Shown one piece after another: positions 27,601-39,600 of a DNA stretch of 64,000 nt (position 1 is its first letter; every line of letters begins with the position of its first letter). This stretch comes from Notospermus geniculatus (taxonomy: Eukaryota > Nemertea > Pilidiophora > Heteronemertea > Lineidae). The stretch covers positions 140,048 through 204,047 of the forward strand of contig NMRB01000781.1 in assembly GCA_002633025.1 (NCBI GenBank), written 5' to 3'. Position numbers and translations under genes: made by a program. The notes beneath the pieces are model-generated. The model had not been told where the DNA came from. It worked only from the letters and a program-made list of their open reading frames with translations, and ran no database searches.

Positions 27601-30600
27601 NNNNNNNNNNNNNNNNNNNNNNNNNNNNNNNNNNNNNNNNNNNNNNNNNNNNNNNNNNNNNNNNNNNNNNNNNNNNNNNNNNNNNNNNNNNNNNNNNNNN
27701 NNNNNNNNNNNNNNNNNNNNNNNNNNNNNNNNNNNNNNNNNNNNNNNNNNNNNNNNNNNNNNNNNNNNNNNNNNNNNNNNNNNNNNNNNNNNNNNNNNNN
27801 NNNNNNNNNNNNNNNNNNNNNNNNNNNNNNNNNNNNNNNNNNNNNNNNNNNNNNNNNNNNNNNNNNNNNNNNNNNNNNNNNNNNNNNNNNNNNNNNNNNN
27901 NNNNNNNNNNNNNNNNNNNNNNNNNNNNNNNNNNNNNNNNNNNNNNNNNNNNNNNNNNNNNNNNNNNNNNNNNNTAGATGAGCCTACCATAAAAATTTCG
28001 TGAAATTCCATTCAGTATTAAAGGCGTGATCGCAGTTTTTGTGTTTTGGCTTTTGGCCCCCTGGTGGCAAAGTGGAGAATCGGATTTGGCCGATTCTTTC
28101 ACGCGACACACCTTTGGCCCATGATACATCCCTCCACCAAATATGAATCCAAAATCTTCAGTCGTTCTTAAGTTATAGAGCGGAAGGGACTAGTAGCGGC
28201 GAGCGGCAAGCGGCGAGCGCCGAGCGGCAGAAGCGCACGGACGGCCGGTATTTTCAAGTCCCCCTCCGAGGGCTCCGGGGGACAAAAATATAGATGCTCT
28301 GAGATGCATTCTGGGGCATTTTCAACTGGCCATGTCAGGTACAACAGCAGTACTAGCAGTCCTAAATGACCGACTGCATCAGCAGTCAAAATTCTTTAAC
28401 AGAAGCAGTCAAAAAATCTTTATAAAGCATGACTCCAACAGCAGTCCAAACTCCTTAGCAAACAGGAGCTGTCAGTGAGTTGACCAATATACCTCACTAT
28501 GCCCCAATTCAATGCATATAGCGGACCCATTCATTCCTGATTGAGGCACCAATCAAGAGAAGTTTTTTTTGTAATGGTCCGCTAAAACGGTGCTGCCATT
28601 TTTTGGCAATACGCATGGCTGACTGCTCCTATCAGGGTTTCTGCCAGAGGGGGGCAAGGGGGGGCTCGGGCCCCCCTTTCATGATCTGAAGGGGCTTGCC
28701 CCCCCCCTTATAATTGCAGAGTAGTGTCTTTAAATTGCCCTTTTTTCATTCAAGAGATACATGTACAACATTTGAACAAAGATCTGTACACAGGAAGTTT
28801 TAACATGTTTAAGCTCTGAACTGTTTGGAAAATGCACCTCCCGGCTTCTGGAAAAAAATTTCTGGGGAGGGCCCCAGACCTCCCACTTCGGCTGGAGGCA
28901 CCCGGATTGTGCCCCCCCCTTAAATATTTTTTCTGGTGGAAACCCTGCCTATTAGAACAGTAGCAATCCAAAAATATATTGTTAAGTATGGCAGATGTAG
29001 CAGCCCATTGATCAAGTATGACAGCAGTATCTATTCAACGGTGGATGAGTTTCCCAAGTATAATGTACTTAATCATATCCCCAACAAGAGAATGGAGGAC
29101 ATTTGTATTGACTGTGGGACACTGATTTCAAGCTAGATGCTTCCTAATGCAACTGAGCAGGTCATTTTATTTATTACCGCCTTTTCTTTGGAGCAACAGT
29201 CCATCAACTTGTTGCTGTTGGCGATCTGATAACATAATGGTCAGAGTAGAAATGGATGAGAATTTTTTGTTTGCATGCTGGGCAATTATCATTAGCTTAC
29301 CAGAGGAGATGACCATCAATCACAATCAACACAAATGCAGTGATCACAGGATGACATTGTCTACTGAAGGAAATGGTCATGTATTTTCATTACCTCACAC
29401 ATTTTTCCTGTGTGACTACCAATTATTGCTACCATTCAATACATTGACATCATCTTGGTCAGGCCAAATTCACTAAAATGCTCAAGTAATGTTAGCACTG
29501 ATGACCGAGTAGATCCAGTGCTATCTCAGTTGACATTCAGTCCACATTGGTCTCTTTTTATTTGAATCGAGAGCCAATTGCTAAATTTATCTGGTTCCAT
29601 GGAAAAATATTGGGTCATAAAGGAATGTAATACAAGAGCCCCACTCCGCCCGCCGGATGCAACACACACCAGAGCCCCCCCTTCTACCACATGAAGAATG
29701 GTCCGACTGGGAACAGAACTCCAATCTCAGAGGCAATCTGAGCTGATGATGTATTGTATGAGGTCACGAAAAAAGAATGAACAAAAGCTTATTACTTTGT
29801 AACAAAATCTCTTAAACTTTTATATTACATCATAAATATGCCTTATGCGAGGGTCTGTGGGTTCGGGTCTGGTAGGAAGCAATGTCTTTCACCTTAGAAT
29901 CCCGATTCTTTTGTGACCCCTTGCATAACATGAAACTGTTTGGGTTCGGAGATTGTTTGGACTACTCGCGGGGTGCTGATGGACGCCTCGTTTAACATGG
30001 GCCATTGAGCCATCTTTTTAGATGGGGATTTGGTCTGGTGGTTGAGGTGTGCTGCCCCTTAGTGCTGGCGATTGCTGCCTCATGCGAGGGTCTGTGGGTT
30101 CGGGTCTGGTAGGAAGCAATGTCTTTCACCTCAGAATCCCGATTCTATTTCATAAATAGACAGGATGTGTAATTCAGTTTGTGATGGCAACTGGCCTGTC
30201 TCTTGATTACTGTGAATTGCATTGGAGAATAGTGACTGCATTTTGAACAGACCACAGTCCCCATAGAAACACACCAGAAGATGAATCTTCCTGATAGAAG
30301 TCGCACGGTGAAATGCCAAGCTCATCTTTACAGTAACACAAGGTCATTGCAGCCCAGTCAATTAACTACAGCAGACGACTTCCTCTCAACCTCAGATGCA
30401 TCTTGACTACCAGGGTTGTGACATGGCTCCACCCTCCGACTCCGCTCGCACAAACCCTTGGCATCTTTCGCAGTCTTCACCTGTATTTCACTGGCTGACT
30501 GAAGTTATAAGTCGCTGATCTCAACCTCCCTAATGATTCTGATACAACTTTTTCAACTACTGCCTACATTTTATTGGAAAGGCTTGAACCTGAAACTTCG

Positions 30601-33600
30601 GAATGTGACTTTTGAAACAACATAAACACAGCTAAATAACTGTCATCATTATTTCCTATCGAAGGGGGAGATATGCAATGGGATCGCCATTGACATTACT
30701 CCAGTTATTCTTAATTGTTGGTTGGTAACATCCAGGCCTACCTGGGGTAGTGCGTCATTCCGTCGAACTACAGACTTCTACCCCAGGCAGCAATACCCAC
30801 TACACACTGTTCAAGGTGGCTGTTCCCTTTAGTTTACTTGCCAAATATTAGCCAATCAGATTACGCGTTGCAGAAGAGCCTTGGATTGCAAGTTGCCATG
30901 TCAGCTGTACAGTGCACTGCAATGAATCGTATCGAGTCAAGTTTTCCGATTTATGTCTCGCAAAATGCTTGGATTTCCAGTAAATTTCCGACATGATGGA
31001 CAAAACTGTACTTAAAATGTACAACAAAAAATATTTGTATTCCTGGAAGTCAGATTGACAGACGACCCCGCGAGTTTATAAAAGGGGCATTTTGATTGGC
31101 CACTCGCGACTAGGAGCAAGCCGTGAAATAGAAATGCTGCTATTGACGCCAGGGGTATGAGTGATGTAACAGGAGGTGGAGTCACGCGATGCCCCTGGTG
31201 TGCCAGGATGGTTGGTTACAGCTTACAACATTTTTCTTTTCAGCACCCTTTGTCAGCTGTTCGAAGAACCAAGAAAGTGGCACCATGCAGCACCAATTAA
31301 GCTCAGACAAAGGAAACCAACAGGGTAAGCAAAGAACAGCAACATTTATTACAGAATAATTGTGTGTTAGTGTTGTTTTACCCCAAGACGATGCAATATG
31401 CCACTGGCATAAAGTAACACAATCACGACTGGCAATAGAAAATGACAAGCCTGATGGCGTCAAGGCCGTATAAGTATGGAGCCACCTCAAGCTACTCGTG
31501 TTCCTCACTTGGTTCTTTTATTTGCCCTTGCAAAGAAACAAGGTATAAGTCACCATGGCTTACTAAGCATTGTCATCAAGGGTTAACATATCTCGGTTAC
31601 CTGCCTATAAAACTACTCAACACATCGCACATCTAAGCACCAAAAAAATCATAACCTGGACCTAACCCCCTTTCAATACAATTCTCGATTGCTGAAAGAC
31701 AATGCTCAAGCTATGTGCCAAAGAGTTAAGCCTAGCGCACATCGACCTTGCGACTGGAAGCAACTACTGGCAATGCCGTTTCCGGCAACAGTGGGCGACT
31801 GGCTGTAAACAGCAGCAACTGATCAGATGCTCAAACAGGTCGATGTGTGCGTCCCGGCAACGCTATTGCCGACCGTTGCCGCTAGTTCCAGCCAGTTGTT
31901 CTACTCGTTGCCGACCGTTGCTTCTAGTTCTCTTCAGTCGCTTTCGATGTGCATGCTCTGGCAATGAATTTCCTTTGTTTGTGGAGCACACCTGGTCATG
32001 TGATGGGATCATGTTACCCACAAAATAACTCCCTAGTGGTTCGCTGGGAAGACATCAACAATTTCCGTGTAGCATTCAGTTCAGATGCCTGTTCGATGTG
32101 CGCGCTCCAGATTGAAGACTGGATTGTGCCACTTGTTGCCGCAATGACCAGTGGTAATCGATGTGTGCGTTCCGCTCAGATTGATAGCGACTGTTGCGTT
32201 CAGTTGCTTCCAGTTGCAAGATCGATGTGCGCTAGGCTTTACACCACCGTTTTGGGAGATACATGTAGCCTATGGTGGAATTCTTAGACACGACACCACC
32301 AGAAACATACAACACTGGACTAGCTTCTGCAGTCAATATCCTAACATCAGATCTTGAACGAAAGAGGAAGACACATTTTGACCTTTTGTGGGATCAAAAA
32401 TATAACGCCCTAATGGCCAGACACACGAATCTGTCTCGACCAGGAACTCGGGTCCTCTCCGTGGTTTATTCAGCAGATCCTCATATTTGTCTTGCCTTCA
32501 TTATACCACGCTGTGCGTAATTAACCACCATATTGATCCCTCAAGGTAAATGTGAAAACGATGTCCGCAGAACATCAAAGTCATACCCAGGGCTGCGCCT
32601 CCTGTCTGCAAGCAGATGCCAGTCACTGACATTGTGTCATTAATACTATATTATTTCAAGCTGGCAGCATTACAAGATCTAATATCACTGAGCAGAGCGT
32701 ACTGTTTGGGTTCGGAGATTGTTTGGACTACTCGCGAGGTGCTGATGGACGCCCCGTTTAACATGGGCCATTGAGCCATCTTTTTAGATGGGGATTTGGT
32801 CTGGTGGTTGAGGCGTGCTGCCCCTTAGTGCTGGCGATTGATGCCTCATGCGAGGGTCTGTGGGTTCGGGTCTGGTAGGAAGCAATGTCTTTCACCTCAG
32901 AATCCCGATTCTATTTCATAAATAGACAGGATGTGTAATTCAGTTTGTGATGGCAACTGGCCTGTCTCTTGATTCTGTGAATTGCACTGGAGAATAGTCA
33001 CTGCATTTTGAACAGACCACAGTCCCCATAGAAACACACCAGAAGATGAACCTTCCTGATAGAAGTCGCACAGTGAAATGCCAAGCTCATGTTTACAGTA
33101 ACACAAGGTCATTGCAGCCCAGTCAATTAACTACAGCAGACGACTTCCTCTCAACCTCAGATTCATCTTGACTACCAGGGTTGTGACATGGCTCCGCCCT
33201 CCGACTACGCTCGCACAAACCCTTGGCATCTTTCGCCGTCTTCACCTGTATTTCACTGACTGTTCTGTTGATCCCCTGCCGTTCAATATGCATTTGGTAC
33301 TATCACATTTAGTGTTTTTATTTCAAATAAATATGTCATTATATAGTGTTTAGTGACTTTCTTATCACTTTGGAATTGCTACTTATCCTTACTTTTTAAC
33401 CATTAATTGGCAGAAATCCCTGATTCCAGGAAATTTTCCCCTGTACGACTGATGGAAGAGCCAATGAAATTCACGGCCTGGCGATTACACGTGGGTTGAC
33501 AATTTGTGCCGACTGATACAACTACTGACTTGCTGCTTCCCGTTTTTGTACACAAGTACATCCTTTCCATCACTAACAGCATTCACTGCCTGTCGTTGCA

Positions 33601-36600
33601 GCAGATTCAAACTCTGAATCCGGAAAATTAGGCCTTGAAAACGCAAATTGTTCGCTGTCAATGCTGTAGCATTTGCCATGTTGTTTTCTGTTACCTCGTT
33701 CCCAGTTGCTTACGCAAGTAAATTGTACTACTGGTGAGTTAGTTGGTACCATGCCAAAACCTGAGGGCGAGGTTAACGGGCAAATCTCATGAGGGCTCTG
33801 ATTGGTACATTGATTTCCTGATGTGGGTCAATACAGAAATTATGTCAAAGCTTCCAGGGGTAGTGGCATAGTCTTTTGACGTAGCCATACACGTGGAGGT
33901 CCAGGATGCCGCGGATGTAACATCAAAGACAACTGGACAGCTAATAGGGAGGTTGAGATCAGCGACTTATCACGGATCCTTATACATACACGGTAGAATT
34001 CTGTACAACGAGGACAAAATTTGTGTACATTTTTCGATCCGTGATCAAGTCGCTGATCTCAACCTCCCTAATGATTCTGATCCAACTTTGCAACTACTGC
34101 CTACATTTTATTGGGAAGGCTTGAACCTGAAACTTTGGAATGTGACTTTTGAAACAACATAAACACAGCTAAATAACCATGTCATCATTATTTCCTATCG
34201 AAGGGGGGAGATATGCAATGGGATCGCCACTGACATTACTCCAGTTATTCGTAATTGTTGGTTGGTAATACAGCTTACAACATTTTTCTTTCCAGCACCC
34301 TTTTTCAGCTGTTCGAAGAACCAAGAAAGCGGCACCACGCAGCACCAATTAAGCTCAGACAAAGGAAACCAACAGGGTAAGCATAGAACACCAACATTTA
34401 TTGCAGAATAATTGTGTGTTAGTGTTGTTTTTACCCCAAGACGATGCAATATGCCATTGGCATAAAGTAACACGATCACTCTGGCTATAGAAAATGACAA
34501 GCCTGATGGCGTCAAGGCCGTATAAGTATGGAGCCACCTCAAGCTACTCATGTTCCTCACTTGGGTCTTTTACTTGCCCTTGCAAAGAAACAAGGTATAA
34601 GTCACCATGGCTTACTCAAGCATGGTCATCAAGGGTTAACATATCTCGGTTACGTGCCTATAAAAGTAGCATCGCACACCTAAGCACCACAAAAATCATA
34701 ACCTGGACCTAAAGGCCCGTTTACACATGCAACTTTTCATATGCAACTTGTTACATAAACCTGATGAGATCAAAAAGTTTCATAAAAGTTGCATGTGTAA
34801 ACGGGCATGCAACTTGTTGCAACTCGATCACGCTGGATGTTGCATCGATTTTTCTATGTGTAAACCGTCGCAGGTAGTTTGCAACAAGTTGCTGCAACTT
34901 GCAACTTGGTGCAACCTAGTGTAAACCGCCCTTAAACCCTCTTTCAATACAATTCTCGACTACTGAAAGACAACGCTCAAGCTGTGCCAAAGAGTTGCAC
35001 CACAGTTTGGGAGATATGGTGGAATTCTTAGACACGACACCACCAGAAACATACATGTAGGTCATCAACACTGGACTAGCTTCTGCAGTCAATATCCTAA
35101 AAACAGATCTTGAACAAAAGAGGAAGACACATTTTGACCTTTTGTGGGATCAAAAATATAACGCCCTAATCGCCAGACACACGAATCTGTCGCGACCAGG
35201 AACTCGGGTCCTCTCCGTGGTTTATTCAGCAGATCCTCATATTTGTCTTGCCTTCATTATACCACGCTGTGCGTAATTAACCACCATATTGATCCCTCAA
35301 GGTAAATGTGAAAACGATGTCCGCAGAACATCAAAGTCATACCCAGGGCTGCGCCTCCTGTCTCCAAGCAGATGCCAGTCACTGACATTGTGTCATTAAT
35401 ACTATATTATTTCAAGCTGGCAGCATTACAAGATCTAATATCACTGAGCAGAGCGTGGCATGAGAAGGGCAACCGATACGCCGAGTGGTTCAGTCAGGGT
35501 CACAAATGCAAGGTTTGGAGGATATGGATGGAACGTCAAGATTTGACAGAATAGTGCGAGAATAGGGGAGCGCGGTGTCATAATGGTTAGGGCTGTGGAC
35601 TCTTGATCGGAAGGTTGCGGATTCGATCCCCGGCCGTGCCACTTTGTAACTCTCAACAGGCAGGCCTGAAATGTCCATCGTGTGCGTTATATTTTGGCTG
35701 GCCTTTGGTTTCGACAGAAAGGTTTCCGAATCATAGGCTGGGGTAATAATGTGTGAAGCGCTTAGAGAGCGTAATATGTTATGAAGCGCTATATAAGAAC
35801 TCACCATTATTATTATTATTACTAATACTGACCAGAGTTGAAATTAGCAAGTTCAAGTTGTTGTCAAATCTCTGTCTCTGAGTAGGTGAAAGGGAATTTT
35901 TGTTGGTGAAATGGGGAGTAGGCAAAATGGGGGTAGCCGAAATGGTGATACACCACACTCAGCATATTTACCACAAAGTACCAGTATTGGTGAATCGCCC
36001 TACACCAAAAGACATTTCAGCCATAGTGGGTTGGCATTGGGTTATTAATGGTCCAATGCTGACAGAAATGTGAAGTTAGTTAATGGGAGACTTTACTGCT
36101 GTTAGAGGCCACCACCAGTTAGCGGTCCTGGAACATCACGGAATTTGACGTCACAGAGAAGAAATGCATGCCACGACGTCATCCATAATGAGTGGACGCC
36201 ATGGCTTTATTTCTGCGACGTTAAATTTTGTGACGTTCTTAGGGACCGCTACAAGCAGCCTCTAACACAGTGAAGTCTCCCATTATCATGTCAGTGATGC
36301 ACTTCAGTTGTGGCATATTTCCCGACTATCCTCTGTAGGCTAGTATTGTCAATAGTATCACTATTTCAGCTGGAAACGTAGTCTTTCACTTCAAATCCCA
36401 ATGGATCCTCTGCAGTTGCCAACCATGACAACACAAGTAAAGGGTGTGACAGATAGTATACAAGCGTAGTGTTGAACGTCCCCCGTCGCCCCGGGCGCAA
36501 GTCCAACAGCAGTGTTCTCCAACTTTTTTTCTGTCGACTTGGCGGCACAGGAGGGAGCGCGAGGGGGTGTCCCCCCTCGCACGAAGAAATTTTTCAAAAT

Positions 36601-39600
36601 TGGAGAATAAAAGACCCAATTTCCCGGCATCTGCGATCAACAATCGATCCGAGCGGCGGCCATTACAATGAAGTCACTTGCACGAAACCTGACGGAAATT
36701 GCCGAACGACTGGCCGAGTGTGTGACATCAGACGCTGTGCCAAATATGGTCACCGTTACGCTACTATTCCATTCATCACTGTTCATGACTAGAGTTGATT
36801 GACCAATCAGGAAGAAGGGCACACAAGTAAAGGGTGTGACAGATAGTATACAAGCGTAGTGTTGAACGTCCCCCGTCGCCCCGGGCGCAAGTCCGGTGGT
36901 CGTGTATTCTGAAGATTTACGTTTTGGAGGAGGATTGATGGCAGAGACTTTGCAGTGGAGAATTAGATTAGGATGATTCTGTTACACGACACACCTTGCT
37001 AGATGTGCCTACCAGAAAGATCTGGTGAAATTCCATTATGAAATGGAATCGGGTTTCTAAGGTGAAAGACATTGCTTCCTACCAGATTCGAACCCACGGA
37101 CCCTCGCATGAGGCATCAATCGCCAGCACTAAGGGGCAGCACGCAGTATTAAAGGCAAAATCACAGTTTTTGTGTTTCGGCTTTTGCCCCCTGGTGGCAA
37201 AGTGAACAATCAGATTTGGCCGATTCTTTCACATGACATACCTTTGCCCCATGATACTTCCTAACCCATCAAACATGAACCCAAAATCTTCAGTCGTTCA
37301 GAAGTTATAGAGCGGAAGGGACTATTAGCGGCGATCGAGCGGCATATGCGGACGAACGGGCGGTATTTTCAAGTCCCCCTCCGAGGGCGCCGGGGGACAA
37401 TAATGCACACATTGCTGTCAGGATACAGTAGCTGGAATCACAGTCAACAGAAAACTCCCTGACTGACAATAACCATGTGTCATGTAACAAGTACTACTCG
37501 GTTCAGATCTTAGACAGAATCAGTGACAGGTGATTATCGGTTTGGTAGAAATGATTGGGCTGGACACACAATATGCAACTCTGGCAAGTATGTGTGCAAG
37601 GGTGCTGATAAGGACACAGTGTGATGACTTTTTTATTCCAGTGAAGATACCTTGGCACAGAAGGACACAACTCGGCCGCCGGGTTGGCGGGCTAATATTT
37701 TGAATTGGCGGCAGGTAGGCAGCTTATAGGAGTTGGAGAACACTGCAACAGTCGTGTATTTTGAAGATTTACGTTTTGGAGGAGGATTGATGGCAGAGAG
37801 TTTGCAGTGGAGAATTAGATTAGGATGATTCTGTTACGCGACACACCTTGCTAGATGAGCCTACCAGAAAGATTTGGTGAAATTCCATTATGAAATGGAA
37901 TCGGGTTTCTAAGGTGAAAGACATTGCTTCCTACCAGATTCGAACCCACGGACCCTCGCATGAGGCATCAATCGCCAGCACTGAGGGGCAGCACGCAGTA
38001 TTAAAGGCAAAATCACAGTTTTTGTGTTTCGGCTTTTGCCCCCTGGTGGCAAAGTGAACAATCAGATTTGGCCGATTCTTTCACGCGACATACTTTTGGC
38101 CCATGATACATCCTTCCCACCAAATATGAACCCAAAATCTTCAGTCGTTCAGAAGTTATGGAGCGGAAGGGACTACTAGCATGACTAGGGGCAAGCATGG
38201 CAAGCGGCGCATATGGGGACGAACGGGCGGTATTTTCAAGTCCCCCTCCGAGGGCGCCGGGGGACAATAATCCACACATTGCTGTCAGGATACCGTAGCT
38301 GGAATCACAGTCAACAGAAAACTCCCTGACTGACAATAACCATGTGTCATGTAACAAGTACTACTCGGTTCAGATCTTAGACAGAATCAGTGACAGGTGA
38401 TTATCGGTTTGGTAGAAATGATTGGGCTGGCCACACAATATGCAACTCTGGCAAGTGTGTGTGGCAAGAGTGCTGATAAGGAATGTCCACTAGGACACAG
38501 GGAGATGACTTATTTACTCCAGTGAAGATACCTTGGCACCCACTGATGTCCAATGATACTGTCACCAATGTTCATTTTTTTGGCAGACCAACACAAAATA
38601 CTGTGATTCACCCGATCACAGATCAACAAGAGCAACGCAGAGCATGGCATATGCCCCCAACTGGTATGTTGTTTATGGGCAAAACAATCTCAAGTTAACT
38701 GACGGAAACCCGATTTCAAGATGGCCACCATAGCCACCATCTTGGATGGGCGGCGGAGCTGGTCATCGAAAGGAACCTTCCCCTGATAGAGACCAACCCT
38801 CACAAAAAAATTCAGGTTGATTGCGCAAAGCGTTCTCAAGTTAATAGACGGAAACCAATTTCAAGATGGCCACCATAGCCGCCATCTTGGATGGGCAGCG
38901 GAGCTGATCATCGAAAGGAACCGTCCCCTAGAAAGCTTCGGGCAGTAATGAGTTGGGTCGCACATCAAGGCCAACATCTAAGGGAAGCCATGATGGACTA
39001 TAAACTCTGACATTTTCATGACCCACACATTCTACCAAAGTACTTGCATCAGTGAAACCCAACATTCCTTGAAATTCAGGACTGGCATTTTGTCAATAAC
39101 CTGCATCAAATACTGCATTTTTAGGCCTATGAGGGGCATCGGGATAAGAGGCGCACCTTCTTCATCCCGGAAAAAATCCTTATAAGAGACGCACCAGGGA
39201 AAGACGCGCAGGGTCTGGGCGATGAGTTCTAAGCTAATCCAGAGACGCCATGACACATCACACCACAGTGCATGCAGTGTTGATGTACAGGGTCAAGGTC
39301 ATGCTCCACAAGCCTTGTTTTGGTTATTGCAATATGGCCGTACATTGCTGATCAGCTGTTCTCGAGTCGTATCTGCACCTTTCGTTGACTTGTGTGCTGA
39401 TTTTAAATCTGAATATGACTTGAATATATTGACTTAAACTGTTTGGCGTTCACTGCTGCTGGAAAAACTGCAGGCATTTAGTGCATCGTATGATGCAATG
39501 ACAACGTTACACCATTCCCAGCTCATTTGCGTTTCAAATGGCAAACTTTGTGCACAAAGGGAATGCATATTGATTTCTTTTGTATTTCTGAACGCATCAA

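Larger units (their letters stand above)
29935..32700. repeat. Tandem segmental duplication, unit 1
   Basis: Starts ACTGTTTGGGTTCGG and ends CACTGAGCAGAGCGT, the same boundaries as unit 2, which follows directly. The shared core is about 1.75 kb. Unit 1 additionally carries 30729-31210 and 31729-32238 and lacks the 33.26-34.05 kb stretch and the 34713-34934 element. Core copies differ by scattered substitutions. Confidence 0.88.
32701..35458. repeat. Tandem segmental duplication, unit 2
   Basis: Begins exactly after unit 1 with the same SINE (32702-32923) and ends at the same GCAGAGCGT. The two units have nearly equal total length (2766 and 2758 bp) only because different insertions compensate. 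An open frame shared by both (32272-32520 and around 35100-35274) resembles no family I know. Confidence 0.88.

Noticed and set aside
27380-28129. Open frames of 195-249 codons across 27.4-28.1 kb
   Set aside because: They consist almost entirely of translated N from the assembly gap.
32272-32520. 82-codon frame, its last 60 codons shared by both 2.76-kb units (ending FIIPRCA)
   Set aside because: In unit 2 the upstream part has a stop, few differences are available to judge selection, and I recognise no family. Kept only as a remark.
35571-35645. Possible functional tRNA gene
   Set aside because: The head looks like tRNA-Lys but the acceptor stem does not pair and it continues into a SINE body with an ATT tail.
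36431-36894. Possible LTR retrotransposon
   Set aside because: The direct repeats are only 74 bp, have no TG..CA ends, and the 316 bp between them have no coding or priming sites.
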